64,000 nt of DNA from Enterovibrio calviensis DSM 14347. GTDB lineage: Bacteria > Pseudomonadota > Gammaproteobacteria > Enterobacterales > Vibrionaceae. The notes under the pieces were generated by a model, which did not search any database, was not told the DNA's origin, and saw only the letters and a list, made by a program, of their open reading frames with translations. Within the stretch, counting starts at the first letter, position 1. Each line of letters opens with the position of its first letter. Position numbers and translations under genes: made by a program. Shown one piece after another: positions 25,538-35,669 of this stretch. Location of the stretch: positions 248,001 through 312,000 of the forward strand of contig NZ_JHZA01000007.1 of assembly GCF_000621165.1 (NCBI RefSeq), given 5' to 3'.

Positions 25538-26637
25538 TTAAGTTGAACATGGCGCTAAAGCGCGAAGATTTTTCTCTGTCATTGAACGCTTCCATACCTT
25601 CTGAGGGCATCACCGCCATTTTTGGTCGTTCAGGGGCGGGGAAAACGTCTTTGATTAACGCCATTAGTGGACTTGTTACGCCGGACACTGGCTGTATTCA
25701 GATTGGCGACCAAGTGCTTTTTGACAGTGAAACGGGTGCTAACCTCCCACCAGAACGTCGACGCATTGGCTATGTTTTCCAAGACGCTAGGCTCTTTCCG
25801 CATATGTCTGTGGCTAAGAACCTAAAATATGGTTGCAAAGCCTATGACCCCAGCACATTTGATGAAGTGGTCACCTTGTTAGGTATTGATACCTTGTTGA
25901 CGCGTTACCCTCATGATTTATCTGGTGGCGAAAAGCAGCGTGTGGCCATTGGCCGCGCTTTGTTATCTGACCCCGAATTACTCATCATGGATGAGCCTAC
26001 GGCTTCGTTAGACGCGCCTCGTCGACAAGAGCTTATTACCTATTTACTACGTTTGGCGAAATCTCTTCATATCCCCGTTATCTATGTTAGCCACAGCTTG
26101 GATGAAATATTACAACTTGCGGATCATATGTTGATGCTCAATCAGGGGGAGGTGATTGCCAATGGCCCTTTGCATGAGATTTGGGGTTCGCCGCCCATGC
26201 GACCTTGGCTTTCAGCGAAAGAACAGAGCGCCTTGGTCACAGCGACTGTGATCGGAAATCATCCCGTCTATCCCATGACGCAGCTCGATTTACAAGGTCA
26301 GCCAGTCTGGGTACCAAGTGTTGAACAAGATAAGGGCATATCGCTGCGATTGCGGGTCTACGCGAATGACATTTCTATCGCTAAAACACAGCCGAAGGAC
26401 ACGAGTATTCGTAATGTCATCCCGTCAATCATTCATGCTATCGAACGTGCAGACGCGAATTCGTCGGACAGTGCTTATTGTCAGTTAGTGTTGCGCGTTG
26501 GTGATGAGACATTGCTGGCAAATATTACTCAATGGGCTTTAGATGAACTTGGCTTATCGGTTGGGCAAGAAGTGTTCGCGCAACTTAAAGGCGTGAGTAT
26601 TGCTCGAGGCGATTTGGCACAGAATCATCGCATTTAA
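25534..26637 (+). CDS. modC: Molybdate ABC transporter, ATPase with Mop/TOBE domain
   Basis: ModC powers molybdate import. The start at 25534 overlaps the modB stop, giving 367 residues. The ABC domain shows Walker A FGRSGAGKTS, Q-loop GYVFQDARLFPHMSV, signature LSGGEKQRVAIGRAL and Walker B LLIMDEPTASLD. The C-terminal 65 residues (RNVIPSIIHAIERAD to FAQLKGVSI) form a Mop/TOBE domain that binds oxyanion for feedback inhibition. No modE gene is visible in the window. Confidence 0.95.
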   Translation: MIKLNMALKREDFSLSLNASIPSEGITAIFGRSGAGKTSLINAISGLVTPDTGCIQIGDQVLFDSETGANLPPERRRIGYVFQDARLFPHMSVAKNLKYGCKAYDPSTFDEVVTLLGIDTLLTRYPHDLSGGEKQRVAIGRALLSDPELLIMDEPTASLDAPRRQELITYLLRLAKSLHIPVIYVSHSLDEILQLADHMLMLNQGEVIANGPLHEIWGSPPMRPWLSAKEQSALVTATVIGNHPVYPMTQLDLQGQPVWVPSVEQDKGISLRLRVYANDISIAKTQPKDTSIRNVIPSIIHAIERADANSSDSAYCQLVLRVGDETLLANITQWALDELGLSVGQEVFAQLKGVSIARGDLAQNHRI

Positions 26638-26807
26638 TGACAATTTACTTGCGCACTGTGGCCCATTTTTGAGTAGAATCTGCCGATACCGAATAGTGTG
26701 CGATGTGCCGCAAATCGGGTAAGAGAGCTTTAGATTAAGGGCGTTATCTCATGCGGATTGGATACTCTAGAAGAGTGCGATTGGGTATGAGCAAGTAGGA
26801 GAAGTAA

Positions 26808-27233
26808 ATGTTTGCATGGCTAACCGGCTTGTTTAAGAAAGAAACGATCAAGTCGACGGAGTGGGTTAAAAAGCTCATGCAAGCTAACCGAACGGGTAGC
26901 TACAGCAAATATAGAGAGTATTACGACAAACACGTCTCAAAAATTCATGATTCGTATCATAAGGATTTTCTGAGATTTGAACGGTTCGCTACCCAAAGCT
27001 ACAAGAAAGAAGACCAACGTGCATTCATGGCAATAAAAACCGCGATGTACGCGCACAAGTTGGGTCAAATCAAAGTAGCGGCGTGTATTACAGCCTCAGT
27101 AATCAATTTAAATAAGACACTGGTTGAAAGTCAGAAGGTTCAGTTGCATCCAAGATTACAACGGGCCGCGCTGGCGTTGCATAAGCAGATTATCGAATCT
27201 AATGCGAAGAAACGTAGAAAAGTAAAAGCCTGA
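26808..27233 (+). CDS. Uncharacterised basic helical protein (141 aa)
   Basis: I do not recognise this family. The protein is lysine- and arginine-rich and apparently all helical, with a short hydrophobic start (MFAWLTGLFKKE), a middle rich in Lys/Tyr/Asp/Phe (SKYREYYDKHVSKIHDSYHK) and a basic end (KKRRKVKA). A good ribosome site (AGGAGAAGTAA) precedes the ATG, and a terminator starts in its last codons, so it is a compact single-gene unit. Confidence 0.7.
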   Translation: MFAWLTGLFKKETIKSTEWVKKLMQANRTGSYSKYREYYDKHVSKIHDSYHKDFLRFERFATQSYKKEDQRAFMAIKTAMYAHKLGQIKVAACITASVINLNKTLVESQKVQLHPRLQRAALALHKQIIESNAKKRRKVKA

Positions 27234-27249
27234 CTAATCAGGCTTTTTT
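27224..27249 (+). terminator. Rho-independent terminator
   Basis: AAAAGCCTGA and TCAGGCTTTT form a ten-pair stem with a CTAA loop and a long T run. It closes the 26808-27233 gene and contains its stop codon. Confidence 0.9.
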
Positions 27250-27309
27250 TTGGTCGACGATTTTCTCACCTAGTATTGATTGGTAGAGATGAAACGCGCG
27301 TTTGTAGCG

Positions 27310-28395
27310 TTACCTGATGGCACTTTCGTTGATCAGTCGTTCGATGGCTGTCGTCACCTGTAAACTGCTGCTTTCCATGGTACGAAGATGTTCAACCATC
27401 GAAAGCAAATCCCCTCGGTTTCCTGCTTCAAGGGCAAATCGTCCCGTGTCATGCACTTGCTTGTGCGGTGAATCAATGGCACTGAACGATGGGAATGATT
27501 TGAAGTTCTTAGCACCCTCACCATTGAAATACCATTTACCTAGACGACACGATGAGTGGTTATTGACCTGCTGGCCAAACTCATTATTGCTGATGTGTTT
27601 GTAGACGGCGCTCTTCCATACCGCGTGATCCAGTTTTACCGTATTTAGGAACGATGAAACCGCCGCGTTTTGTATCACTCGTTGCATGTTTTTGGATTTA
27701 TCGATGACTTGATAAACCACCGTTTCGATTTGAGAAGAAGAGGTCGCGACGTCTTCTGCACCGTGCTTACTTTCTTCTACGAGTAGCTGAATGTCACGGT
27801 TCTGATCGATCACCTTTTTAACCAGAGTCTCAATTTGGCTGCTGGCTTCACCCGCTTTTCTTGCAAGCTGTCGAACTTCATCGGCAACGACAGCAAATCC
27901 TCGACCCGCCGCACCAGCACGAGCCGCTTCTATCGCTGCGTTTAGCGCAAGAAGGTTAGTTTGCTCGGAGATCTCCTGCACTGCAGCGACAAAACGATTG
28001 ATCGATGTTGTTGTTTGCGTCAATTCAGCAACGGCTTCTTGGTTTCTCAGTGCTTCTTGAGTGATTCTGTTTGCACGCGTTGAAAGGTTTGCAACGGCAG
28101 AAAGGGTTTGCGAGAACATATCATCAAGAGCAGCAAGTTCATTTTTCTCTGCAACAAGCATATCTGCGTTACTGAGTAGACCTTCTCGAATGGTTTCCAA
28201 CATTTCAGCACCTTGCTGCTGGCACTGACTGGTTTTCAATAGGTTTTCTATATGACTCTTCAAGGCGAATATTTGTTCATCCTTTTCTTCTAATTGTTGA
28301 GTCATATTTGTCAGTTTGTCTTGATAACTAATTTCAAGATCTTTGATCTGGGCGGAAAGCGCCATCTCACGCTCTTTGTTGTTCCAAAAAGCCAT
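27310..28395 (-). CDS. Soluble methyl-accepting chemotaxis-type receptor with CZB zinc domain
   Basis: The 361-residue protein has no membrane helix. An N-terminal coiled coil (residues about 10-50) leads into a chemoreceptor signalling domain whose hairpin tip reads [23 protein letters not shown]-terminal CZB domain follows, with the pattern [16 protein letters not shown] and [10 protein letters not shown] giving the His-Cys-His-His zinc site. CZB receptors sense zinc or oxidation by hypochlorous acid and often act on chemotaxis or on diguanylate cyclases. It is a lone gene on the minus strand. The signal and output partner are unknown. Confidence 0.9.
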   Translation of the reverse strand: MAFWNNKEREMALSAQIKDLEISYQDKLTNMTQQLEEKDEQIFALKSHIENLLKTSQCQQQGAEMLETIREGLLSNADMLVAEKNELAALDDMFSQTLSAVANLSTRANRITQEALRNQEAVAELTQTTTSINRFVAAVQEISEQTNLLALNAAIEAARAGAAGRGFAVVADEVRQLARKAGEASSQIETLVKKVIDQNRDIQLLVEESKHGAEDVATSSSQIETVVYQVIDKSKNMQRVIQNAAVSSFLNTVKLDHAVWKSAVYKHISNNEFGQQVNNHSSCRLGKWYFNGEGAKNFKSFPSFSAIDSPHKQVHDTGRFALEAGNRGDLLSMVEHLRTMESSSLQVTTAIERLINESAIR

Positions 28396-28578
28396 TCTTA
28401 TTTCCTTGAGTCAAAACATACATATTGATGCTAGGCGTGATTGTATGGATGTTTCGATCGCAAAACACGGAAAATTATTGAGTATTTTTTGCCATTAACA
28501 ATAGATACTCAAAGGAGTAACGATATGGTGGTTTTGGAGGGTTTTTTGCGTGGAAATTGTTAATTTTAATAGGGTTAT

Positions 28579-28704
28579 ACCCAAACAACCTGAAGATGCA
28601 GGATTCAGCGAGATTTACTGCCGCTATGATCTAGGCGTCCCCTTGCTGATGTAGTGATCGCACTGATGGCCTCTGAAATCGAGCGTCTTCAGGTTGTTTT
28701 GGTA
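28579..28704. repeat. Dispersed palindromic repeat, copy B
   Basis: The left arm TACCCAAACAACCTGAAGATG (28579-28599, 21 bases) is inverted at 28684-28704 with two mismatches and encloses about 84 bases. Those internal bases include GCAGGATTCAGCGAGATTTA and a CTGATGGCCTCTGAAATCGAG segment. The latter segment recurs near 55721, and the arms match copy A at 22736. Confidence 0.8.
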
Positions 28705-28792
28705 TGTTGTGTTAGATTGCTGTTGGTAGCAGCTTCTGGAGTGTCGGGAGTTATTCGATCGTTGTTCCAATTATGTCAAAGGAAGAAGAAAC

Positions 28793-29245
28793 GTGGACTA
28801 TCTCGTTAAGTTATATCAAACCCCTTTTCTCGACACACTAAATGATGTTCAAACATTTACGATAAGAAAACCAATAGGGCCGGAAAAACACGCGGTAATG
28901 AACTGGATAGGTAAGCACTTCAATGAGCGCTGGCAAAGTGAAGCAGATTCCGCTTATTCAAGAAACAATTCCCTGTTTATCGCCATTGAAGGTCAGGAGA
29001 TTTTGGGCTTTTCTTGTTTTGACGGAACGGCTAAAGGTTTTTTTGGACCTCTGGGGGTCAGTGAGCTGGCTAGGGAAAAAGGGGTAGGAAAGCAATTGGT
29101 TCATAAGACATTGAATGCCATGAAAGAGGCGGGCTATGGGTACGCGATTATCCCCACAACAAGTGAAGACTACTACCGTAAATACTTAGACCTCATTGAG
29201 ATTAAGGGCTCTGAAAAAAGCATTTACCATGACATGGTAAGTTGA
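28793..29245 (+). CDS. GNAT-family N-acetyltransferase
   Basis: The 150-residue protein carries an acetyl-CoA-dependent N-acyltransferase domain. The conserved motif A is LGVSELAREKGVGKQLVHKTL, followed by AGYGYAIIPTTSEDYYRKYL. Translation probably starts at the GTG at 28793, with AAGGAAGAAG upstream; the frame has no better ATG. It lies alone between a palindromic repeat and the BCCT gene. The substrate is unknown. Confidence 0.8.
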   Translation: MDYLVKLYQTPFLDTLNDVQTFTIRKPIGPEKHAVMNWIGKHFNERWQSEADSAYSRNNSLFIAIEGQEILGFSCFDGTAKGFFGPLGVSELAREKGVGKQLVHKTLNAMKEAGYGYAIIPTTSEDYYRKYLDLIEIKGSEKSIYHDMVS

Positions 29246-29393
29246 TGTTGTTTATAAACAATGGTTTGAGGGTGGTTTGGGTCTCTGGGTGATTGATAAT
29301 GTAACGGAATATGCTTAGTGCACGAATAAAGTGATGGAGATCTCATTGATGTGCTGGTAGAGTGCTTTCCCTCACGCCCATTGTGAGAGCAGC

Positions 29394-30950
29394 ATGACTT
29401 TTAAATCTATAATTTCTAGCGATAAACTCGTTTCTATTCTGACTATCGGATTCTTTTCCGTTTTTCTACTCGCAGCGACGATGGACATCTCGCACTTCTC
29501 TAACATCATCAATACGCTTTTTGGCCAAGCCGCGAATTTATTCGGCCCATTCTGGCAGTGGTTGATGGTGGGTAACTTCATTTTTGCCCTCGTTGTTGCA
29601 CTCTCGCCAGCAGGCCGTATGACGCTAGGTAAACGTGCTAAGCCTGAAATCAGTACATTCCGATGGCTGTCGATGATCATGTGTACTTTACTGGCTGGGG
29701 GAGGCGTGTTTTGGTCGGCGGCTGAGCCTGTTTATCACTTCATGTCAGTGCCTCCCACGTTTTCAGATGTTGAGTCTGCGTCAAGTTCAGCGGTTTCTGC
29801 GGCACTCAGCCAAAGTTTTTTCCACTGGGGTTTTCTTGCTTGGGCTGTTCTTGGCACATTGTCCACGATCATCTTGATGCATGCACATCATCAAAAAGGG
29901 CTAAAGCTCAGGCCCCGCGCACTGCTGTATCCCTTGTTCGGAAAGCGGTTAGAAAATCATTGGTTTGGTGCGGTTGTCGATACGGTATCAATTATCGGTG
30001 TCGCGGCAGGTACCATTGGCCCTATCGGGTTTCTGGCGAGTCAGCTCGGTTACAGCGTTGAATCTCTGTTCGGTGTGGAAAACAGCTTAACGCTTCAACT
30101 TTGTATCCTGTCTGCTGTTGTTGCCGCGTATTCCATTTCCGCTTTTTCCGGTATGGACAAAGGTTTGCAGTGGTTGTCTAAGGTCAACGTCATTGGTGCA
30201 GTAGGGCTATTGGTTGCAGTGCTTATTCTTGGGCCGACGACGTTTATCTTTGAGCAGTTTGGTCAAGCATTTGGTCACTACGTTGTCAATTTCCCTTCAA
30301 TGAGCCTTGGTGAACACGACGCAGGTTGGATGACGGGTTGGACGTGGTTCTTCTGGGGATGGTTTATTGGCTTTGCACCGATGATGGCAATATTCATTGC
30401 TAAGATCTCTGACGGAAGAAGTATTCGCAACCTCGTTTTTGCCGTTGCTGTTTGTGCGCCGATTGCGACCAACTTTTGGTTCAGTGCCCTTGGCGGTACG
30501 GGAATATTCTTCGAACTCACTCAAGCGGGAAGCATTTCAGCCCCCTTGGCTGATGCAGGACTACCGGCAGTGCTGATCGCTATGCTGCAACAGCTGCCGC
30601 TTCAGTTCATTCTTGTTCCTGCATTCTTGCTGCTCACCACGACGTTTGTGGCGACGACAGGAGATTCAATGGCGTATTCAATTGCTGTTGTGACTTCGCA
30701 AAACACAACCCCATCAAAATACCACCGACTGTTTTGGGCATTGATGTTGGGTATCGTCGCGGGCGTGTTATTGATGGCAGGCGAGGGAGGCTTGGGAGCT
30801 CTGCAGTCTTTCATTGTGATTACCGCCGCCCCTGTATCACTTTTGGTTGCCGTTACCTTGGTGTGTGCACCGATGACCATTAGAGAAATGATGCGACAGA
30901 ATGCGGAAGCGAATACTGCTGAAATGGTGCCCGCATCACCAAGAGTGTGA
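29394..30950 (+). CDS. BCCT-family betaine/carnitine/choline transporter
   Basis: This is a 518-residue sodium- or proton-coupled secondary transporter with twelve predicted helices. The family signature is seen as LLAGGGVFWSAAEPVYHF and WTWFFWGWFIGFAPMMAIF followed by IAKISDGRSIRNLV. BCCT carriers import betaine, choline, carnitine or DMSP, often for osmoprotection, and marine Vibrionaceae carry several. The second half of the substrate tryptophan box differs from BetT/OpuD and no catabolic genes adjoin, so the substrate is open. A strong terminator follows. Confidence 0.88.
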   Translation: MTFKSIISSDKLVSILTIGFFSVFLLAATMDISHFSNIINTLFGQAANLFGPFWQWLMVGNFIFALVVALSPAGRMTLGKRAKPEISTFRWLSMIMCTLLAGGGVFWSAAEPVYHFMSVPPTFSDVESASSSAVSAALSQSFFHWGFLAWAVLGTLSTIILMHAHHQKGLKLRPRALLYPLFGKRLENHWFGAVVDTVSIIGVAAGTIGPIGFLASQLGYSVESLFGVENSLTLQLCILSAVVAAYSISAFSGMDKGLQWLSKVNVIGAVGLLVAVLILGPTTFIFEQFGQAFGHYVVNFPSMSLGEHDAGWMTGWTWFFWGWFIGFAPMMAIFIAKISDGRSIRNLVFAVAVCAPIATNFWFSALGGTGIFFELTQAGSISAPLADAGLPAVLIAMLQQLPLQFILVPAFLLLTTTFVATTGDSMAYSIAVVTSQNTTPSKYHRLFWALMLGIVAGVLLMAGEGGLGALQSFIVITAAPVSLLVAVTLVCAPMTIREMMRQNAEANTAEMVPASPRV

Positions 30951-30988
30951 TGTCGGCTAAGCGTAGCGCATTTGAATTTAATTGATGA

Positions 30989-31019
30989 AAAGCCATCCCA
31001 ATTGGGATGGTTTTTTTTT
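30989..31019 (+). terminator. Rho-independent terminator after the BCCT gene
   Basis: The perfect palindrome CCATCCCAATTGGGATGG (30993-31010) is flanked by AAAAG and nine T residues, which fits termination from either side of the convergent genes. Confidence 0.9.
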
Positions 31020-31030
31020 CAATTTGTCTC

Positions 31031-31639
31031 TTACCAGAGAGATGACATGTGAGTAAGGTAGTGAACGTAGTTCTCTAAGTCTTCTGGTGTGTCGATATCG
31101 ATATTGCACTGATCCAAGGCAAGCTTGTCGATGAGATGTGCTCTGTCCATGAGCAGTTTCTTTGCCCCTTCGTCGCCTTTGAGCGCTTTGAGTTCGTCGA
31201 AAACGCGAGCATTGATAATAGCCGGAACGCCAATGGTATCAGGGTATTGGCAGCATGCTGCGTCTGATTGGTGGCGCTCATAGACCTGACAAAGCAGCGC
31301 GACATTGTCGCCAGTAATAGCAGGCTGATCAGCTAATAAAAATAACAGTCCATCATAATCATCACACAGGGTGTGAGTGACATGGGATATCACATCCCCA
31401 ATACCCTGCTGCCAATTATCGATATATAGTAATTTCGCTTTCCACTGATTGTCCGTCGCAGCTTGAGACAGTGCTTTGTGCCAATATCCAGTCGCGATAT
31501 ACACATCGGGGGTTACCACGTTGGCAGCCGTGATACTTGATTCGATGAGGGGACGATCGTTGATTAGAGCAAGTGCTTTGCAGCTGCCAAACCGCGAGGC
31601 TTTGCCCGCAGCAAGAATTACGGCGGCGATTTTTTTCAT
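31031..31639 (-). CDS. Molybdenum cofactor nucleotidyltransferase, MocA-like
   Basis: The 202-residue protein is an NTP transferase of the MobA/MocA group. It opens with AAVILAAGKASRFGSCKALAL, the nucleotide-binding loop, and has LLFLLADQPAI, where the Asp binds metal. MocA enzymes add CMP to molybdopterin for the xanthine-oxidase class of enzymes, which fits the adjacent XdhC and hydroxylase genes. The start overlaps the xdhC stop (ATGA), so the two are translationally coupled. Cytidylyl rather than guanylyl specificity is inferred from context. Confidence 0.85.
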   Translation of the reverse strand: MKKIAAVILAAGKASRFGSCKALALINDRPLIESSITAANVVTPDVYIATGYWHKALSQAATDNQWKAKLLYIDNWQQGIGDVISHVTHTLCDDYDGLLFLLADQPAITGDNVALLCQVYERHQSDAACCQYPDTIGVPAIINARVFDELKALKGDEGAKKLLMDRAHLIDKLALDQCNIDIDTPEDLENYVHYLTHMSSLW

Positions 31640-32679
31640 TCTGATAGGGCACCACTGAACGACAAAGCGTTCGCATTGTTAAGCGTTGCAATACATTCTG
31701 AAAGCATAGAGATTGCAATACCTTCTGGCAATGCTGCGCCTAGATTCAATCCGGCAGGTCCATGCAATTTACATGGGAACTGCGATGAAGACACTTGTAC
31801 TACAGAGAGGACTTCTTCTTTACGGTGAACTGGCCCCAATAGGGCAAGGTAGCCAATGCTGGTTGGGGTTAAAGCTGTTAACACGGCGGCGTCGAGTGTC
31901 ACGCTGTGTGTCATGACAACCACGGCATCAACACAGTGGTCGTTGCAGTAAGCGGTTAGCGTGTCTGCTGAGCCGCGCAAGATATTGTCAGCATGTTCAA
32001 AGTAGTCACGGCGTGCATTTGCGGGTCTAGGGTCCCAGAGCGTGACATGCCAACCCATTTGGTGGGCGAGGTTAACCAGTGGCCTCGCGTCGAAACCACC
32101 GCCCGCAATCAGTAAATGAACAGGAGGCTGTACATAGGTTTTCAACCAAGTTTGATCGCCTTCCATGAACTGTTCGCCAATGGCTTCTTGATCGCTACGC
32201 AGTTTGTGTGGCGTTTGGGACACAACAAATTGAGCATGGTCTTCACCAGTGAATGCAGATGAGGATGCCATGGGAACATGTTGAAAGTAATGACCTGACT
32301 CTCGAGCTAATAAGTGCTCGTACACAGTGTTAAGTGATAGGTAGCCGTTATCTTGTGAAACAGGGTGAAGCATGACATGCACCGTGCCGCCGCACCCAAT
32401 GCCAAGTTGAAAAGAAAGGTCATCTTCATCCTGACTGTCGTAAACCTGTGTGATGGCTTTTCCCGTTGCCATTACCTTTTTAGCATGGCGTTGAATGTCT
32501 GATTCCAAACACCCACCACTTAGCATACCTAGCTGCTGGCCAAAGCTGCTAAATAACATCATGGCACCTGCTTTACGATAGCAAGGGCCTTCGGTTTTGA
32601 AGACAGTGCCGAGTACCCACTCGGCATTGTCTTTTTCGGGATACCACTGACTCAATATATGAAGAAGGTGGTTTGACAT
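31636..32679 (-). CDS. XdhC/CoxI-family molybdenum cofactor sulfurylation/insertion protein
   Basis: XdhC-type proteins bind sulfurated molybdenum cofactor and insert it into hydroxylases of the xanthine dehydrogenase family. The N-terminal XdhC/CoxI domain has GTVFKTEGPCYRKAGAMMLF and LGMLSGGCLESDIQRHA. The C-terminal Rossmann domain has LLIAGGGFDARPLVNLAHQMGWHVTLWDPRP. At 347 residues it is full length. It sits between the MocA-like gene and the large hydroxylase subunit on the same strand, which makes the client obvious. Confidence 0.9.
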   Translation of the reverse strand: MSNHLLHILSQWYPEKDNAEWVLGTVFKTEGPCYRKAGAMMLFSSFGQQLGMLSGGCLESDIQRHAKKVMATGKAITQVYDSQDEDDLSFQLGIGCGGTVHVMLHPVSQDNGYLSLNTVYEHLLARESGHYFQHVPMASSSAFTGEDHAQFVVSQTPHKLRSDQEAIGEQFMEGDQTWLKTYVQPPVHLLIAGGGFDARPLVNLAHQMGWHVTLWDPRPANARRDYFEHADNILRGSADTLTAYCNDHCVDAVVVMTHSVTLDAAVLTALTPTSIGYLALLGPVHRKEEVLSVVQVSSSQFPCKLHGPAGLNLGAALPEGIAISMLSECIATLNNANALSFSGALSE

Positions 32680-32719
32680 AGTTTACGCATCCATTCTTGA
32701 ACAAAGATGACCATCGCCT

Positions 32720-34939
32720 TTATGACAACTTCATGGGTAAGTCATAGAGACGCTTACCCGTCGCAGCAAATACTGCGTTAGCCACCGCAGGCGCGATAGG
32801 TGGCGTTCCAGGTTCGCCTACACCTGTTGGCGCTTCTGCAGAAGGGACAATGTGTACTTCAATGTCGGGCATTTGAGGGCCCCTCAATACCTGATAATCA
32901 TGGAAGTTTGATTGCACCACCGCGCCATCTTGTAGCGTGATTTCGCTCAACAGAGCCGGTGACAACCCAAACCCAATACCGCCCTGCATTTGGGCTTGAA
33001 TGATGTCGGGATTAATGGCAACGCCACAATCTACGGCGCAGACAACGCGATCGACTTGTATCTGCCCATTTTCAACCGTGACTTCTACCACTTGTGCCAC
33101 AAAGCTGTTGAACGACTCGTGCACGGCGACGCCTCGTCCGCGCCCTTTAGGCAATGGTGTTCCCCAACCGGATTTTTCAGCTGCAAGTTTCAAAACGCCA
33201 AGATGTCTAGGGTGGTTTTTAAGTAATGCTGTACGGAATTCGACGGGATCTTTGCCAGCTTGGTGAGCCAGTTCGTCAAAAAATGTCTCTGTTGAAAACG
33301 CCGTATGTGTGTGACCCACCGAGCGCCACCAGACGACAGGGACGGGAAGATTCACGGTATGAAGTTGCACGGAAAGGTTAGGGATCGCATAAGGAAGGGT
33401 GGAAGCGCCTTCAACAGATGATGCGTCGACACCTTCTTTCACCATGAAGCCTTCGAAAGGCGTGCCTGCTGCGATGGATTGCCCAACGATGCGCTGCTCC
33501 CACGCTTCGATATTTCCATCTTCATCGAGGGAGCCGCGAATTTTATGCACATACATAGGGCGATAGTAGCCTGCTCTCATGTCATCTTCTCGTGTCCAAA
33601 CAAGCTTCACAGGCACGCCGGGTTGGCTCTTGGCGATGTGTGCGGCTTCAAGAACATAGTCTGACTGAGGGTTTGCACGACGACCGAAACTCCCTCCAGC
33701 AAACAGCGTATTAATACTCACGTTTTCTGGTTTCAAACCTAACACTGCCGCGACTGACATTTGGTCAACGGTTTGAAGCTGAGCACCATACCAAAGTTCC
33801 GCTTTCTCACTATCGGCCACAACCACACAGTTCATTGGTTCCATCGCGGCGTGGGCGAGATAAGGGAAGTAGTAGGTCGCTTCCACCACGTTTTTGGCGT
33901 TGGAAAGAACATCCGGTGCATTGCCGTCGTTACGTGCAGGTAAGCCTGGTTTTTGGGCAAGAGCGACGTAATCTGATTTCATTTCCGCCGTGTTTTTACT
34001 GAATGCTGAACGATCCCATTCGATTTGTAGTTTGTCTCTTCCGACTTTTGCGCTCCAGAAATCTTTAGCGATAACAGCAATCCCTGTGGGGATCTGCACC
34101 ACGTCGATCACGCCGGAGGATTGCTTCGCTGCAGCCGAATCAAAAGAGATGACTTTTGCGCCGAAAGCGGGAGGGTGAGCCACGAGAGCTGTCAACATGC
34201 CTTCCAATTGCACGTCTTGGGTAAACAAGGCTGTCCCATTACTTTTACCTTTGTCTTTGCGCGACGTGCCCGTTTTCCCGATCAGGGTAAATTGTTCGGG
34301 ATTTTTGAGCGTGATTTGCTCATCAGTCGGCACGGTTTGCAGTGCTGCCAGTTCAGCCATTTGACCGAAGGTAGCGGATTTTCCCGATGCATGATGGGAA
34401 ATTACACCTTGGCTGACGACAACTTCTGCGACCGGAACTTTCCATACTTTTGATGCAGCACTAACGAGCATGGCACGCGCCTTGGCACCGGCATATCGCA
34501 TTTGCATGAAGGAGTTCGCGATGGCTGTGCTGCCGCCTGTTCCTTGAACAGGGCCAAAGAGAAGGTTGTTATATTCTTGCGCGTTAGAAGGAGCGGCCTC
34601 TGTGGAAACGTTTGCCCAGTCAGCATCAAGTTCATCCGCTGCAATGGTAGCAAGTCCGGTAGTGACGCCTTGGCCCATGTCCAAATGCTTGATCATAATC
34701 GTGACTGTGTTATCTGCTCCGACACGAACGAATGCATTGGGTGAAAATTCGGAACCAGAGGTATTTGCGCTTGTACCACTTTCCGCTGCGATGGTTGGCA
34801 AATGGACGCCAAGTGTGAGCCCCGCACTTGCGGTTGAAAGCAGTTTAATAAAACTCCTGCGGCTTGTTCCTGTTTCGCCCTGAGCGTCTTGTTGCTGCTC
34901 GTTTCGCTGAGGGGAGTAACCATTAAATATATTTCTCAT
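32720..34939 (-). CDS. Molybdopterin-binding large subunit, isoquinoline-1-oxidoreductase/aldehyde oxidase type
   Basis: This 739-residue subunit carries the molybdenum active site of a xanthine-oxidase-family hydroxylase. A twin-arginine signal is present ([20 protein letters not shown]), so the folded enzyme should be exported to the periplasm. The two-part architecture and motifs [18 protein letters not shown] and [19 protein letters not shown] (with the catalytic Glu) match the IorB-like group rather than XdhB. It pairs with the 2Fe-2S subunit one base upstream. The substrate, an N-heterocycle or aldehyde, cannot be read from sequence. Confidence 0.9.
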   Translation of the reverse strand: MRNIFNGYSPQRNEQQQDAQGETGTSRRSFIKLLSTASAGLTLGVHLPTIAAESGTSANTSGSEFSPNAFVRVGADNTVTIMIKHLDMGQGVTTGLATIAADELDADWANVSTEAAPSNAQEYNNLLFGPVQGTGGSTAIANSFMQMRYAGAKARAMLVSAASKVWKVPVAEVVVSQGVISHHASGKSATFGQMAELAALQTVPTDEQITLKNPEQFTLIGKTGTSRKDKGKSNGTALFTQDVQLEGMLTALVAHPPAFGAKVISFDSAAAKQSSGVIDVVQIPTGIAVIAKDFWSAKVGRDKLQIEWDRSAFSKNTAEMKSDYVALAQKPGLPARNDGNAPDVLSNAKNVVEATYYFPYLAHAAMEPMNCVVVADSEKAELWYGAQLQTVDQMSVAAVLGLKPENVSINTLFAGGSFGRRANPQSDYVLEAAHIAKSQPGVPVKLVWTREDDMRAGYYRPMYVHKIRGSLDEDGNIEAWEQRIVGQSIAAGTPFEGFMVKEGVDASSVEGASTLPYAIPNLSVQLHTVNLPVPVVWWRSVGHTHTAFSTETFFDELAHQAGKDPVEFRTALLKNHPRHLGVLKLAAEKSGWGTPLPKGRGRGVAVHESFNSFVAQVVEVTVENGQIQVDRVVCAVDCGVAINPDIIQAQMQGGIGFGLSPALLSEITLQDGAVVQSNFHDYQVLRGPQMPDIEVHIVPSAEAPTGVGEPGTPPIAPAVANAVFAATGKRLYDLPMKLS

Positions 34940-34940
34940 G

Positions 34941-35408
34941 TTATGCGCCCTCTTTTAGTTCGCTAGCAGCATCTTTGATGGCTTGGCGAATACGAACATA
35001 GGTAGCACAGCGGCAAATATTGCCAGACATGGCGGCATCGATATCGGCATCTGTTGGAGAGCTGTTGTTGGTTATCAGGGCGCTTGCCGCCATGATCTGA
35101 CCAGATTGACAGTAGCCACACTGAGGAACTTCAAGTTTTTCCCACGCGGTTTTTATGAGGGATGCTGCTTGCGAATCGACACCTTCAATTGTCGTAATAC
35201 GCTGTCCGACAACGGCCGAAACAGGGGTGACGCACGAACGTATTGGCTGCCCCGCCAAATGCACGGTGCATGAACCGCACTGAGCAAGGCCGCAACCAAA
35301 CTTAGTACCAGTCATTTTTAAATTGTCGCGGATAGCCCACAATAGCGGAGTCTCGGCGGGTACGTCTAATAGGTAATCTTGTCCGTTGATATTGACGGAA
35401 AAGGCCAT
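34941..35408 (-). CDS. 2Fe-2S subunit of the molybdenum hydroxylase (IorA-like)
   Basis: The 155-residue protein has both iron-sulfur sites of the family. A plant-ferredoxin-type cluster is seen in [14 protein letters not shown] and the following RSCVTP, and a helical second cluster in [12 protein letters not shown] and [13 protein letters not shown] start it at the ATG at 35408 because AAGGAG lies eight bases upstream; the frame opens at 35444. There is no signal peptide, so it is probably carried to the periplasm with its Tat-tagged partner. Electrons likely pass on to a c-type cytochrome or quinone that is not encoded here. Confidence 0.92.
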   Translation of the reverse strand: MAFSVNINGQDYLLDVPAETPLLWAIRDNLKMTGTKFGCGLAQCGSCTVHLAGQPIRSCVTPVSAVVGQRITTIEGVDSQAASLIKTAWEKLEVPQCGYCQSGQIMAASALITNNSSPTDADIDAAMSGNICRCATYVRIRQAIKDAASELKEGA

Positions 35409-35669
35409 GGTGATCTCCTTCCATAGTTCGGCTCTGTCTGACATAGCTCATTATCGACATTGGCTCTATAGCGGCATTCGTAAAAACCCAAATGCCACCA
35501 TTTGTAAAAAGCACGAGTACTAACCATGGCGAATATTTGTTCAACTCGTTATCGAAATTTTCTCTATTCCTTGCCTAAAACTACGGAATATCAGTTTGGT
35601 TTCACTTTAGTTGCTCATTCAGTGTCATAATTCTACGAAATGTTGGACTGAGATAGGGATGAATGACAT

